Positions 56,496 to 64,000 of a stretch of 64,000 bases of DNA are shown one piece after another. Where the stretch lies: NCBI RefSeq assembly GCF_013284035.1, contig NZ_CP054141.1, forward strand, positions 806,001-870,000, in the 5' to 3' direction. Each line of letters starts with the position of its first letter. Position 1 is the first letter of the stretch. The DNA comes from Flavobacterium sp. M31R6 (GTDB taxonomy: Bacteria; Bacteroidota; Bacteroidia; Flavobacteriales; Flavobacteriaceae). Made by a program: the position numbers and the translations under genes. The notes under the pieces are model-generated. The model did not search any database. It was given only the letters and a program-made list of their open reading frames with translations, and had not been told where the DNA came from.

Positions 56496-58730
56496 ATGAA
56501 AAATAAAATAATCAAATTATCCTTTTTTTCAATGTTATTGTTTACTGGATACAACGCGAATTCCCAAACGGTTAAAAACACAAAAACCAAAGAATCTACT
56601 GTGGCAAAATCCATAACTTCAAAATACGATGCCGAAATCGACAAGCTGATTTCAAAAATGACATTGGAAGAAAAAATAGGAATGCTGCACGGTAACAGTA
56701 TGTTTGCTAATGGAGGTGTAAAACGTTTAGGTATTCCAGAATTAAAAATGGCCGATGGACCACTTGGAGTTCGTGAAGAAATTTCTCGTGATAGTTGGGC
56801 TCCGGCGGGACTAACCAATGATTTTGCGACTTATTATCCGGCAGCTGGAGCATTGGCTGCTACTTGGAATCCTTTGTTAGGGTACACTTTTGGTAATAGT
56901 GTAGGACAGGAATTGCGTGCTAGAGATAAAGACATGTTGCTTTCGCCGGCAATCAATATCGTACGTACGCCACTTGGAGGAAGAACGTATGAGTATATGA
57001 CGGAAGACCCATTTTTGAACAAAAAAATGGCGGTACAAATGGTTATTGGTTTACAGGATAACGATGTTATGGCTTGTGTAAAACACTTTGCGGCGAATAA
57101 CCAAGAAACCAATCGTGATTTTATTGATGTTCAAATGGACGAGCGTACCCTTCGTGAAATTTATTTGCCAGCATTCGAAGCTGCTGTAAAAGAAGGTAAA
57201 GCGTATAGTATAATGGGAGCTTATAACAAGTTTAGAGGCGAATATTTATGTGAAAACGATTACATGCTGAATAAGATATTGCGTGATGAATGGGGATTTA
57301 AGGGTGTCGTTGTTTCTGATTGGGCTGCGGTGCATTCGACAGTAAAATCTTTGAATAGCGGTTTGGATATCGAGATGGGAACACCTACAACAAAGTTCAA
57401 CGAATTTTACTTGGCTGATAGATTAATTGCCGCTGTCAAAGCTGGAGAAATTTCAGAAGCCGAAATTAACAAACACGTAAAAAGAATATTAGGAGTCTTA
57501 TTTCAAGTAAAAGCAATGGGAGGTAAAGACCGTGTTAAAGGAAGTATTGCTACCGAAGCACATTACCAAGATGCCTATAAAATTGCAACAGAATCGGTGG
57601 TCTTGTTGAAAAACGATAACAATGCATTGCCTTTGAAACTGGATGGCGTGAAATCTATTGCAGTAATTGGAAATAATGCAACTAAGAAAAATGCCTTGGG
57701 CGGATTTGGCGCAGGTGTAAAAACCAAAAGAGAGGTTACACCTTTAGATGCATTGAAAAGTAAATTGTCAAGCTCAATCAAAATCAACTATGCTGAAGGA
57801 TATTTAGAACGCTATGAAGAAAAAAAGGTTGGTAAATTAGGAGATATTACGATGAATGGTCCTGTAACAATCGATCAATTGGATCCTGCTAAATTTGAGG
57901 AAGCTATCGAAGCTGCCAAAAATTCTGATGTTGCCATTGTTTTTGCAGGTTCCAATCGTGATTATGAAACAGAAGCTTCTGACCGTAGAAGTCTAAAGTT
58001 GCCATTTGGACAAGAAGAATTGATTCAAAAAGTATTGGCTGTAAACCCAAGAACCATTGTGGTTATGGTTGCCGGCGCACCTTTTGATATTGAAGCAATA
58101 AAAAATAAAACAAATGCTTTGGTTTGGAGTTGGTTCAATGGTTCTGAAGGAGGAAATGCATTGGTTGATGTATTGTTAGGGAAAATTAATCCTTCCGGTA
58201 AATTACCTTGGACAATGCCAAAAAACATTATGGATTCACCAGCACACGCTACAAACAGCTTCCCTGGTGGAAAAACAGTGGACTATGCCGAAGGGATCTT
58301 GGTTGGATACCGTTGGTTTGATACCAAAAATATCGAGCCTCTTTATCCTTTTGGATACGGATTGTCATACACCACTTTTTCTTTCGATAATGCTAAAGCT
58401 GATAAAAAGGAATACACAACCGATGAAACGATTTCAGTTACCGTAACGGTTAAAAACACTGGAAAAGTAGATGGTAAAGAAGTTGTTCAATTGTACGCTT
58501 CTAAATCGGATTCTAAAATTGAACGTGCTGCACAAGAATTAAAAGGATTCCAAAAAATATTGGTTAAAGCCGGAAATTCTGCAACAGTAACGATTAAAGT
58601 TCCTGTAAAAGAATTGGCATATTACAATGTAGAGACTAAGAAGTGGACTGTAGAACCAGGTAATTACACTTTGAAATTAGGAAGTTCTTCTCGTGATATC
58701 AAAAAAGAAGTAACCGTAACCATTAAGTAG
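56496..58730 (+). CDS. GH3 beta-glucosidase, secreted
   Basis: 744 residues, signal peptide ending YNANSQ. GH3 N-terminal barrel with KMTLEEKIGMLHG and KHFAANNQETNR, nucleophile Asp275 in GVVVSDWAAVH, then the alpha/beta C-terminal domain with AGSNRDYETEASDRRSLKLP. The fibronectin III-like domain (VTVKNTGKVDGKEVVQLY) closes it. In a xyloglucan cluster it fits removal of glucose from the stripped backbone; beta-xylosidase activity cannot be excluded. Confidence 0.92.
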   Translation: MKNKIIKLSFFSMLLFTGYNANSQTVKNTKTKESTVAKSITSKYDAEIDKLISKMTLEEKIGMLHGNSMFANGGVKRLGIPELKMADGPLGVREEISRDSWAPAGLTNDFATYYPAAGALAATWNPLLGYTFGNSVGQELRARDKDMLLSPAINIVRTPLGGRTYEYMTEDPFLNKKMAVQMVIGLQDNDVMACVKHFAANNQETNRDFIDVQMDERTLREIYLPAFEAAVKEGKAYSIMGAYNKFRGEYLCENDYMLNKILRDEWGFKGVVVSDWAAVHSTVKSLNSGLDIEMGTPTTKFNEFYLADRLIAAVKAGEISEAEINKHVKRILGVLFQVKAMGGKDRVKGSIATEAHYQDAYKIATESVVLLKNDNNALPLKLDGVKSIAVIGNNATKKNALGGFGAGVKTKREVTPLDALKSKLSSSIKINYAEGYLERYEEKKVGKLGDITMNGPVTIDQLDPAKFEEAIEAAKNSDVAIVFAGSNRDYETEASDRRSLKLPFGQEELIQKVLAVNPRTIVVMVAGAPFDIEAIKNKTNALVWSWFNGSEGGNALVDVLLGKINPSGKLPWTMPKNIMDSPAHATNSFPGGKTVDYAEGILVGYRWFDTKNIEPLYPFGYGLSYTTFSFDNAKADKKEYTTDETISVTVTVKNTGKVDGKEVVQLYASKSDSKIERAAQELKGFQKILVKAGNSATVTIKVPVKELAYYNVETKKWTVEPGNYTLKLGSSSRDIKKEVTVTIK

Positions 58731-58826
58731 TATTCGCATTCCTTATAATTTGAATTCAGAACCTGCAGTGGATTTCAGTGTTGATTCTGGATTAAATAAC
58801 TAATCATAAAACCAAAAACAGCGAAA

Positions 58827-60329
58827 ATGAAAAAAACAATAAACAATCGATTATTTAGCATCCTTTTATGTGTTGCTTTTCTAGGTATTTGCGCTTGTAG
58901 CTCCGATTCAGGTACAAAAGAAAAACCGGCAGCAATAACGCTTACCTCAGATACCAGTAAAATTGATTTTCAAACTAAAGGGAATGCAGCTGCGGTAAAA
59001 GTAACCACTAATGCGACCGCTTGGACAGTGACTACTTCAGATGCTTCTTGGATACAGTTGAGTCAGCTTACAGGGGGAACAGGTACAACAACATTTAATA
59101 TAACAGCATCGGAGAATACGACTACTGCAACAAGAACCGCGATAATTACTATCAGTTCCAATCAAGCTGCATCTGTCCAAATTGCTGTTTCTCAGGTTGG
59201 GGTTGCTCCAGTTACGACTTTGTATCCAAGTTATAATACTAATCCGATAGCTGCTGATGCTACTGGTATGTCTAGTAATGCTGTGGAGCTTGCCGCCAAA
59301 ATCACACTGGGTTGGAATATTGGGAATACACTAGAAGCTACCGGTGGTGAAACCGCTTGGGGTAATCCAAAAGTTACCAAAGCATTGATTGATTTGGTTA
59401 AAGCAAATGGTTTTAATGCGATTCGAATTCCATGTTCTTGGAATCAGAATGCTAATGCTACAACAGCACAGATCAATGCAACTTGGTTAGCTAGGGTAAA
59501 AGAAGTAGTTCAGTATTGTATAGACAATGATATGTACGTCATCGTTAATATTCACTGGGATGGCGGATGGCTTGAAAATAATTGTACCGATGCCAAAAAA
59601 ATAGAAAATAACGCCAAACAAAAAGCTTTTTGGGAACAAATAGCGACTCAGTTGCGCGGTTTTGACGAACATTTGCTTTTTGCAAGTGCCAATGAACCTA
59701 ACGTTGACAATGCGACTCAAATGGCAGTTTTAATATCCTATCACCAAACATTTATTGATGCGGTTCGTTCTACAGGAGGAAAAAATGCAAATCGTACACT
59801 AATCGTTCAGGGACCATCTACGGATATTGAAAAAACAAACAAATTAATGTTGACTTTGCCTACCGATAATGTTGCCAATCGGATGATGGTTGAAGTACAT
59901 TATTACACACCATATCAATTTTGTCTCATGGATAAAGATGCTGATTGGGGCAAAATGTTCTACTATTGGGGAGCAAATTATCATTCAACAACTGATACAG
60001 CTCGAAATGCCACTTGGGGGGAAGAAGCAGATTTGGATAAATTTTTCCTATCTATGAAAACCCAATTTGTAAGTAAAGGTGTTCCTGTAATTTTAGGAGA
60101 GTTTGGAGCGATTAGACGTGATTTAACTGGTGATGACTTGACTTTACATCTCAATTCAAGAGCGTATTACTTAAAATATGTTGTAAAACAAGCTAAGGCT
60201 AATGGTTTGATTCCGTTTTATTGGGATGCTGGTAATATGGGAGTAAACAGTATGTCTTTATTCAATAGAACCAATAATACGGTTTATGATCAGCAAGCAT
60301 TAACTGCTTTACAGGATGGATTGAAGTAA
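58827..60329 (+). CDS. GH5 endo-glucanase/xyloglucanase with BACON domain, lipoprotein
   Basis: 500 residues. Lipobox ICAC with Cys24 followed by SSDSGTKE. Residues about 37-123 form a BACON domain (ATAWTVTTSDASWIQLS, GTTTFNITASENTT), as in the Bacteroides ovatus surface xyloglucanase BoGH5A. The GH5 barrel has acid/base Glu290 in LLFASANEPNV and nucleophile Glu425 in VILGEFGAIR, with LGWNIGNTLEATGGETAWGNP typical of subfamily 4. It probably makes the first cuts in xyloglucan at the cell surface, giving oligosaccharides for the SusCD pair. Confidence 0.92.
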   Translation: MKKTINNRLFSILLCVAFLGICACSSDSGTKEKPAAITLTSDTSKIDFQTKGNAAAVKVTTNATAWTVTTSDASWIQLSQLTGGTGTTTFNITASENTTTATRTAIITISSNQAASVQIAVSQVGVAPVTTLYPSYNTNPIAADATGMSSNAVELAAKITLGWNIGNTLEATGGETAWGNPKVTKALIDLVKANGFNAIRIPCSWNQNANATTAQINATWLARVKEVVQYCIDNDMYVIVNIHWDGGWLENNCTDAKKIENNAKQKAFWEQIATQLRGFDEHLLFASANEPNVDNATQMAVLISYHQTFIDAVRSTGGKNANRTLIVQGPSTDIEKTNKLMLTLPTDNVANRMMVEVHYYTPYQFCLMDKDADWGKMFYYWGANYHSTTDTARNATWGEEADLDKFFLSMKTQFVSKGVPVILGEFGAIRRDLTGDDLTLHLNSRAYYLKYVVKQAKANGLIPFYWDAGNMGVNSMSLFNRTNNTVYDQQALTALQDGLK

Positions 60330-60412
60330 CTTCGGAGTTGCTAAGTTGCTGGGATTCTAAGATGCTAAGTTTTATTTAAACTCAGTATCTTAGAGTCTTA
60401 ATAGTTTATAGC
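60330..60412. repeat. Intergenic hairpin repeat, CTAAG family, copy 3
   Basis: Starts at the GH5 stop codon. ATTCTAAGATGCTAAG on the left pairs with CTCAGTATCTTAGAGT on the right with few mismatches; TTGCTAAG words precede it. Same word family as 8141-8247 and 20821-20945. Confidence 0.6.
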
Positions 60413-60439
60413 CTTTTTTAAAAATAAAAAAATAAAAAA

Positions 60440-62389
60440 ATGAAAAAAAGTATTGTATTTCTTTTTTTAATGGCAGGTATGTTGGCAAACGCCAATGTTC
60501 GAATGCCTTTGTTGTTTTCTGACGGAATGGTGTTGCAACGCAATAAAATAATTCCTGTTTGGGGTTGGGCAGACGCCAATGAAAAAGTTGAAGTTCGCTT
60601 TAATAAGCAAATCAAAACTGTTCAAGCTGATAAAGATGGGAAGTGGACGATTGGCTTAAATGCAGAAAAAGCAGGTGGACCTTTTGAATTAACCATCACT
60701 GGAAAAAACAAAATTGTAATAAAAGATGTTTTGGTTGGCGAAGTCTGGATTTGCAGCGGGCAATCGAATATGGAATTTCAAATGTATAAAACGATGAATT
60801 CCGAGAAAGAAATTAACGATTCGAATTATCCTATGATTCGTCATTTTGGTGTTGCCCAGGATTTGAATGGCGCTCCAAAAGAAGATTTAAAAGCTGGGAA
60901 ATGGGCGGTTTGCAATAAAGATAATGTAAAAGATTTTACGGCTGTGGGTTACTTTTTTGCTAAAAAATTATATGCCGAATTAAAAATCCCAATCGGAATC
61001 ATCAATACGTCTTGGGGAGGTACTTGCGTAGAAACATGGACTAGCCGAGAAGCATTTGAAAAAAGTGATGACTTCAAGGATATGATTGCCAGCGTGCCAT
61101 CGGTAAATATGGATGCAATTCTTGAAACTTACAAAAAATCGCTTTTGGATAATATCAAAAAAATTCAAGGGTTTGAAGTGACTTTGGACAATGAGAATCA
61201 GTTTACAGCATTGAGTTTTAATGATGCCAACTGGCCAGAAATAAAACTGCCTTCTCTTTGGGAAAATCAACAAATCGGCAATATTGATGGGGTAGTTTGG
61301 ATGCGAAAAACTGTTGTTTTATCGGCGGAGCAAGCCAAAAAAGAAGCTGTTTTGTATTTGTCCAAAGTGGACGATGAAGATATAACTTATGTAAACGGTA
61401 TTCAAGTTGGAACCAACAACATTTGGGAAACCAAAAGAGTGTACAAAATTCCTAGTGGCGTTTTGAAAGAAGGAGCGAATGTAATTGCAGTTCGCATTTC
61501 CGATTATACAGGCGGTGGCGGAATTTACGGCGATCCTGCCGATTTGAGAATTGATTTTAAAGATTCTAATATAATGCTTCAAGGACTTTGGAAGTTTAAT
61601 GTAGTGCAGGTAAAAGTAGCTTTGGCACCCAATAGTTACCCTTCATTATTGTACAATGCAATGGTGAATCCATTAATTCCGTATGCCTTTCAAGGGGTTT
61701 TATGGTATCAGGGCGAGGCCAATGTTTGGCGAGCTAATCAATACAAAAAAGCATTTCCGTTGATGATAACTGATTGGAGAACCAAATGGAATCAGGGAAA
61801 TTTCCCTTTCTATTTTGTGCAATTATCAACCTTTGATGAATTTGGAGGAAACAGTACAAAAGGAAGCCGTTGGGCTGAACTTCGCGAAGCACAAGGCGAA
61901 ACCTTGAAAGTGCCAAACACAGGAATGGTAGTAACTACTGATATTGGAAATGCAAAAGACATTCACCCAACAAACAAACAAGATGTTGCAAAACGTTTAG
62001 CAGCTATTGCGCTGAACGACGTTTATGGTAAAAAACAAGTTTGCAGCGGTCCAATGTACAAAGCAATGGAAATTAAAGGAAATCAGGTTACATTAAGTTT
62101 TGCATCCATCGGAAGTGGATTGTCAACTCCTGATAATTCAGTAAACGTGAAAGGTTTTGAAGTTGCAGGTGCCGATAAAGTTTTTTACCCTGCCAAAGCT
62201 ACTATTAAAGACAACAAAGTAATTGTTTCTAGCGAAGCGGTTCCAAATCCAATTGCCGTTCATTACGGCTGGGCCGATGATGATACTGAAATAAACCTTT
62301 TCAATAAAGAAAAATTCCCTGCATCACCTTTCAGAACCGATGATTGGGAAATGATTACGGCAAACGAAAAATATAGTATTAGTAAGTAA
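60440..62389 (+). CDS. SASA-type carbohydrate acetylesterase, secreted
   Basis: 649 residues; N-terminal signal (IVFLFLMAGMLANANV). Sialate-O-acetylesterase-like SGNH hydrolase: WICSGQSNMEF with nucleophile Ser109, a conserved Asn in LIPYAFQGVLWYQGEANV, and DIHPTNKQDVAKRLA with the catalytic Asp/His. A jelly-roll insert lies at about 240-370 (LPSLWENQ, VVWMRKTVVL). Relatives in plant-polysaccharide clusters remove acetyl groups from xylan or xyloglucan, and that role fits better here than sialic acid, since no sialic acid genes are present. Confidence 0.85.
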   Translation: MKKSIVFLFLMAGMLANANVRMPLLFSDGMVLQRNKIIPVWGWADANEKVEVRFNKQIKTVQADKDGKWTIGLNAEKAGGPFELTITGKNKIVIKDVLVGEVWICSGQSNMEFQMYKTMNSEKEINDSNYPMIRHFGVAQDLNGAPKEDLKAGKWAVCNKDNVKDFTAVGYFFAKKLYAELKIPIGIINTSWGGTCVETWTSREAFEKSDDFKDMIASVPSVNMDAILETYKKSLLDNIKKIQGFEVTLDNENQFTALSFNDANWPEIKLPSLWENQQIGNIDGVVWMRKTVVLSAEQAKKEAVLYLSKVDDEDITYVNGIQVGTNNIWETKRVYKIPSGVLKEGANVIAVRISDYTGGGGIYGDPADLRIDFKDSNIMLQGLWKFNVVQVKVALAPNSYPSLLYNAMVNPLIPYAFQGVLWYQGEANVWRANQYKKAFPLMITDWRTKWNQGNFPFYFVQLSTFDEFGGNSTKGSRWAELREAQGETLKVPNTGMVVTTDIGNAKDIHPTNKQDVAKRLAAIALNDVYGKKQVCSGPMYKAMEIKGNQVTLSFASIGSGLSTPDNSVNVKGFEVAGADKVFYPAKATIKDNKVIVSSEAVPNPIAVHYGWADDDTEINLFNKEKFPASPFRTDDWEMITANEKYSISK

Positions 62390-62395
62390 TTATAA

Positions 62396-62509
62396 GGGCG
62401 TGACCACATTTACAAAAGGCGCTATTCAGCAAGCCGCTTATTGTGCGCCTTTCGTAAATGCGGTCGGGCTATCCGCACTACTTCGGTAGTTTGCTGTTAT
62501 CCCTCACGC
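62396..62509. repeat. Structured dispersed element folding as a three-way junction
   Basis: Closing stem GCGTGA (62398-62403) with TCACGC (62504-62509). Long arm ACCACATTTACAAAAGGCGC (62403-62422) with GCGCCTTTCGTAAATGCGGT (62445-62464), two mismatches in 20. Second arm ACTAC-TTCG-GTAGT (62477-62490), a stem capped by the stable UUCG loop. It fills the esterase-GH95 gap and is richer in G+C than its surroundings. I recall similar GTCGGGCTATCCGC...ATCCCTCACGC elements dispersed in Flavobacteriaceae; that recollection needs checking. Confidence 0.6.
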
Positions 62510-62551
62510 ATGTGAAGTGCAAATAAGATCTTTCATATAAATAAGTAATAC

Positions 62552-64000
62552 ATGAAATCAAATCTTTTAAAAAAACTGTTTCTAGTTTTCATCTGTTCCT
62601 CTTTTGGCGGAAAAGTTGTTGCACAATCCAATCATATTCTATGGTACAACCAACCGGCCGATTATTTTGAAGAAAGCTTGGTTTTGGGAAATGGAAAAAT
62701 GGGAGCGACGGTTTTTGGAGGTGTCAATACGGAAAAAATTTATTTGAACGACATCACGCTTTGGTCGGGCGAGCCCGTAAATGCCAATATGAATCCTGAA
62801 GCTTACAAAAATATTCCCGCCATTCGCGAAGCATTAAAAAACGAGGATTATAAGTTGGCCGACGAATTAAACAAAAAGATTCAAGGCAAGAATTCCGAAT
62901 CTTATGCGCCATTGGGAACTATGGAGATTAATAATTTTCACGAAGGAAAAGTTTCTAACTATTATAGAGAACTGGATATTTCCAATGCAACTTCCAAAGT
63001 CAGTTACGAAATAGATGGCGTAAAATATACCCGCGAATATTTTGTTTCTGCGCCAGATCAAATTATGGTCATTAAATTGAAAAGCAGTAAAAAAGGAGCT
63101 TTAAATTTTGATATTCATTCGAACAGTTTATTGAATTCGAATTCAGAAGTAAAGGACAAAGTTCTAGCAATGAATGGCACTGCGCCAATTCATGAAAACC
63201 CAAAATATACAGTTCCGCTCCCTTTTTTGACAGGAAAAGAAAGAGGGACACGATTTACAAATTTGATAAAAATAAAAAATACCGATGGGTCAATTGTAAG
63301 TTCAGCCAATAGTTTGGGTTTAAAAGATGGAACAGAAGCCATAATTTATGTTTCGATTGCAACCAGTTTTAATGGTTTTGACAAAAATCCTGCTACCGAA
63401 GGTCTAAACGACAAAGCAATTGCATTAGAAAATCTAAACAAGGCATTTGCAAAGCCATTCGAAAATATAAAACAATCACATATTGCTGATTATCAAAAAT
63501 TCTATAATCGGGTTAGTTTAAATTTAGGAAAAACAACTGCGCCAGATTTGCCAACAGACGAACGTTTATTGCGATACGCCGATGGGAAGGAAGATAAAAA
63601 TTTGGAAACATTATATTTTCAGTACGGACGTTATTTGCTGATAAGCAGTTCCAGAACCAAAGGTGTTCCTGCCAACTTGCAAGGACTTTGGAACCCACAT
63701 CTAAACCCTCCATGGAGTTGTAACTATACAATGAATATCAATTTGGAAGAGAATTATTGGCTTGCCGAAAGTACCAATCTTTCCGAAATGCATATGCCTC
63801 TTTTGAGTTTTATAAAAAATCTTTCAGTGACGGGTAAAGTGACCGCCAAGACTTTTTATGGAATAAATGAAGGTTGGGCCGCTGCACATAATTCAGATAT
63901 TTGGGCTATGACAAATCCAGTTGGAGTTTTTGGAAACGAAGATCCTGTGTGGGCTTGTTGGAATACGGCGGGAGCATGGTTAAGCACGCATATTTGGGAG
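62552..64000 (+). CDS. GH95 alpha-L-fucosidase (5' part; cut by window edge)
   Basis: Starts at ATG 62552 (MKSNLLKKLFLVFICSSFGG) with a signal peptide ending VVAQS. Open for 483 codons to the end of the window, against about 750-800 in the family. GH95 motifs: WYNQPADYFEESLVLGNGKM, YLNDITLWSGEP, APLGTMEI, and NLQGLWNPHLNPPWSCNYT followed by MNINLEENYWLAEST with the catalytic Asn-x-Asn pair. The general acid region lies beyond the edge. Removes alpha-1,2-fucose (or L-galactose) from xyloglucan side chains, which is what identifies the polymer as fucogalactoxyloglucan. Confidence 0.93.
   Translation, partial: MKSNLLKKLFLVFICSSFGGKVVAQSNHILWYNQPADYFEESLVLGNGKMGATVFGGVNTEKIYLNDITLWSGEPVNANMNPEAYKNIPAIREALKNEDYKLADELNKKIQGKNSESYAPLGTMEINNFHEGKVSNYYRELDISNATSKVSYEIDGVKYTREYFVSAPDQIMVIKLKSSKKGALNFDIHSNSLLNSNSEVKDKVLAMNGTAPIHENPKYTVPLPFLTGKERGTRFTNLIKIKNTDGSIVSSANSLGLKDGTEAIIYVSIATSFNGFDKNPATEGLNDKAIALENLNKAFAKPFENIKQSHIADYQKFYNRVSLNLGKTTAPDLPTDERLLRYADGKEDKNLETLYFQYGRYLLISSSRTKGVPANLQGLWNPHLNPPWSCNYTMNINLEENYWLAESTNLSEMHMPLLSFIKNLSVTGKVTAKTFYGINEGWAAAHNSDIWAMTNPVGVFGNEDPVWACWNTAGAWLSTHIWE

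Noticed and set aside
60440..62389. Sialic acid role for the SASA-type esterase
   Set aside because: No sialidase, neuraminate lyase or sialic acid transporter nearby; the plant-polysaccharide context favours xylan/xyloglucan deacetylation.
1222..62509. Word repeats as CRISPR arrays
   Set aside because: Repeats are degenerate, adjacent and self-complementary, with no constant repeat or unique spacers, and no cas genes are present.
15597..64000. Long antisense and alternative-frame open reading frames over the known genes
   Set aside because: They lack family resemblance and lie wholly inside well-identified genes; they are shadows of AT-rich coding sequence.

Overview
The window is an AT-rich chromosomal segment from a member of the Bacteroidota, most likely Flavobacterium or a close relative. 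Three things point there: two SusC/SusD outer-membrane pairs, lipoprotein signals followed by acidic residues, and promoters that fit the Bacteroidota pattern (TTG, about 20 bases, TAnnTTTG). It holds about 39 genes, nearly all devoted to plant cell-wall sugars. I see no rRNA, tRNA, CRISPR array, transposase or phage gene.

Layout. (1) 1-3683, minus strand: araB-araD-araA, L-arabinose catabolism; araA runs off the left edge. (2) 3769-18641, minus strand: an arabinan utilization locus with susC, susD, two GH51 and three GH43 enzymes and a GH127 beta-L-arabinofuranosidase. (3) 18642-22986: a Nudix-type AraR-like regulator facing susC, then transketolase and transaldolase on the minus strand. (4) 23743-36309: a galactan/galactose block with a GntR-type regulator, galM, two GH53 galactanases, a GH2 beta-galactosidase, galK, galT, galE and a sodium:sugar symporter. 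(5) 36386-38712: a DinB-like protein and two tandem Nudix-type regulators. (6) 39105-64000, plus strand: xylB-xylA joined to susC, susD and a frameshifted glycan-binding lipoprotein, then GH2, GH31 alpha-xylosidase, GH97, GH39, GH3, GH5 with a BACON domain, a SASA-type acetylesterase and a GH95 fucosidase (cut by the right edge). This last set matches fucosylated, galactosylated xyloglucan.

How it works together. Surface lipoproteins and SusCD pairs bind and import oligosaccharides of arabinan, type I arabinogalactan and xyloglucan. Periplasmic enzymes cut these to arabinose, galactose, xylose, glucose and fucose. AraBAD and XylAB deliver pentoses as xylulose-5-phosphate to transketolase/transaldolase; galactose goes through the Leloir enzymes.

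Regulation and non-coding signals are the most interesting part. A 19-bp palindrome (AARTGT-N7-ACAYTT) occurs at seven intergenic sites: before araB, the GH127 gene, susC, transketolase and the symporter, and twice before the AraR-like gene. At several sites it starts one base after the -7 box. A separate 38-bp palindrome overlaps the xylB promoter. A 22-bp piece of it recurs exactly 2,000 bp upstream, before an orphan terminator, suggesting a small regulated RNA. Gene 3' ends inside the operons repeatedly carry hairpin-forming repeats from several unrelated families, including a 110-bp repeat present twice and an element that folds on paper as a three-way junction with a UUCG loop. All motif and identity statements were made by eye.
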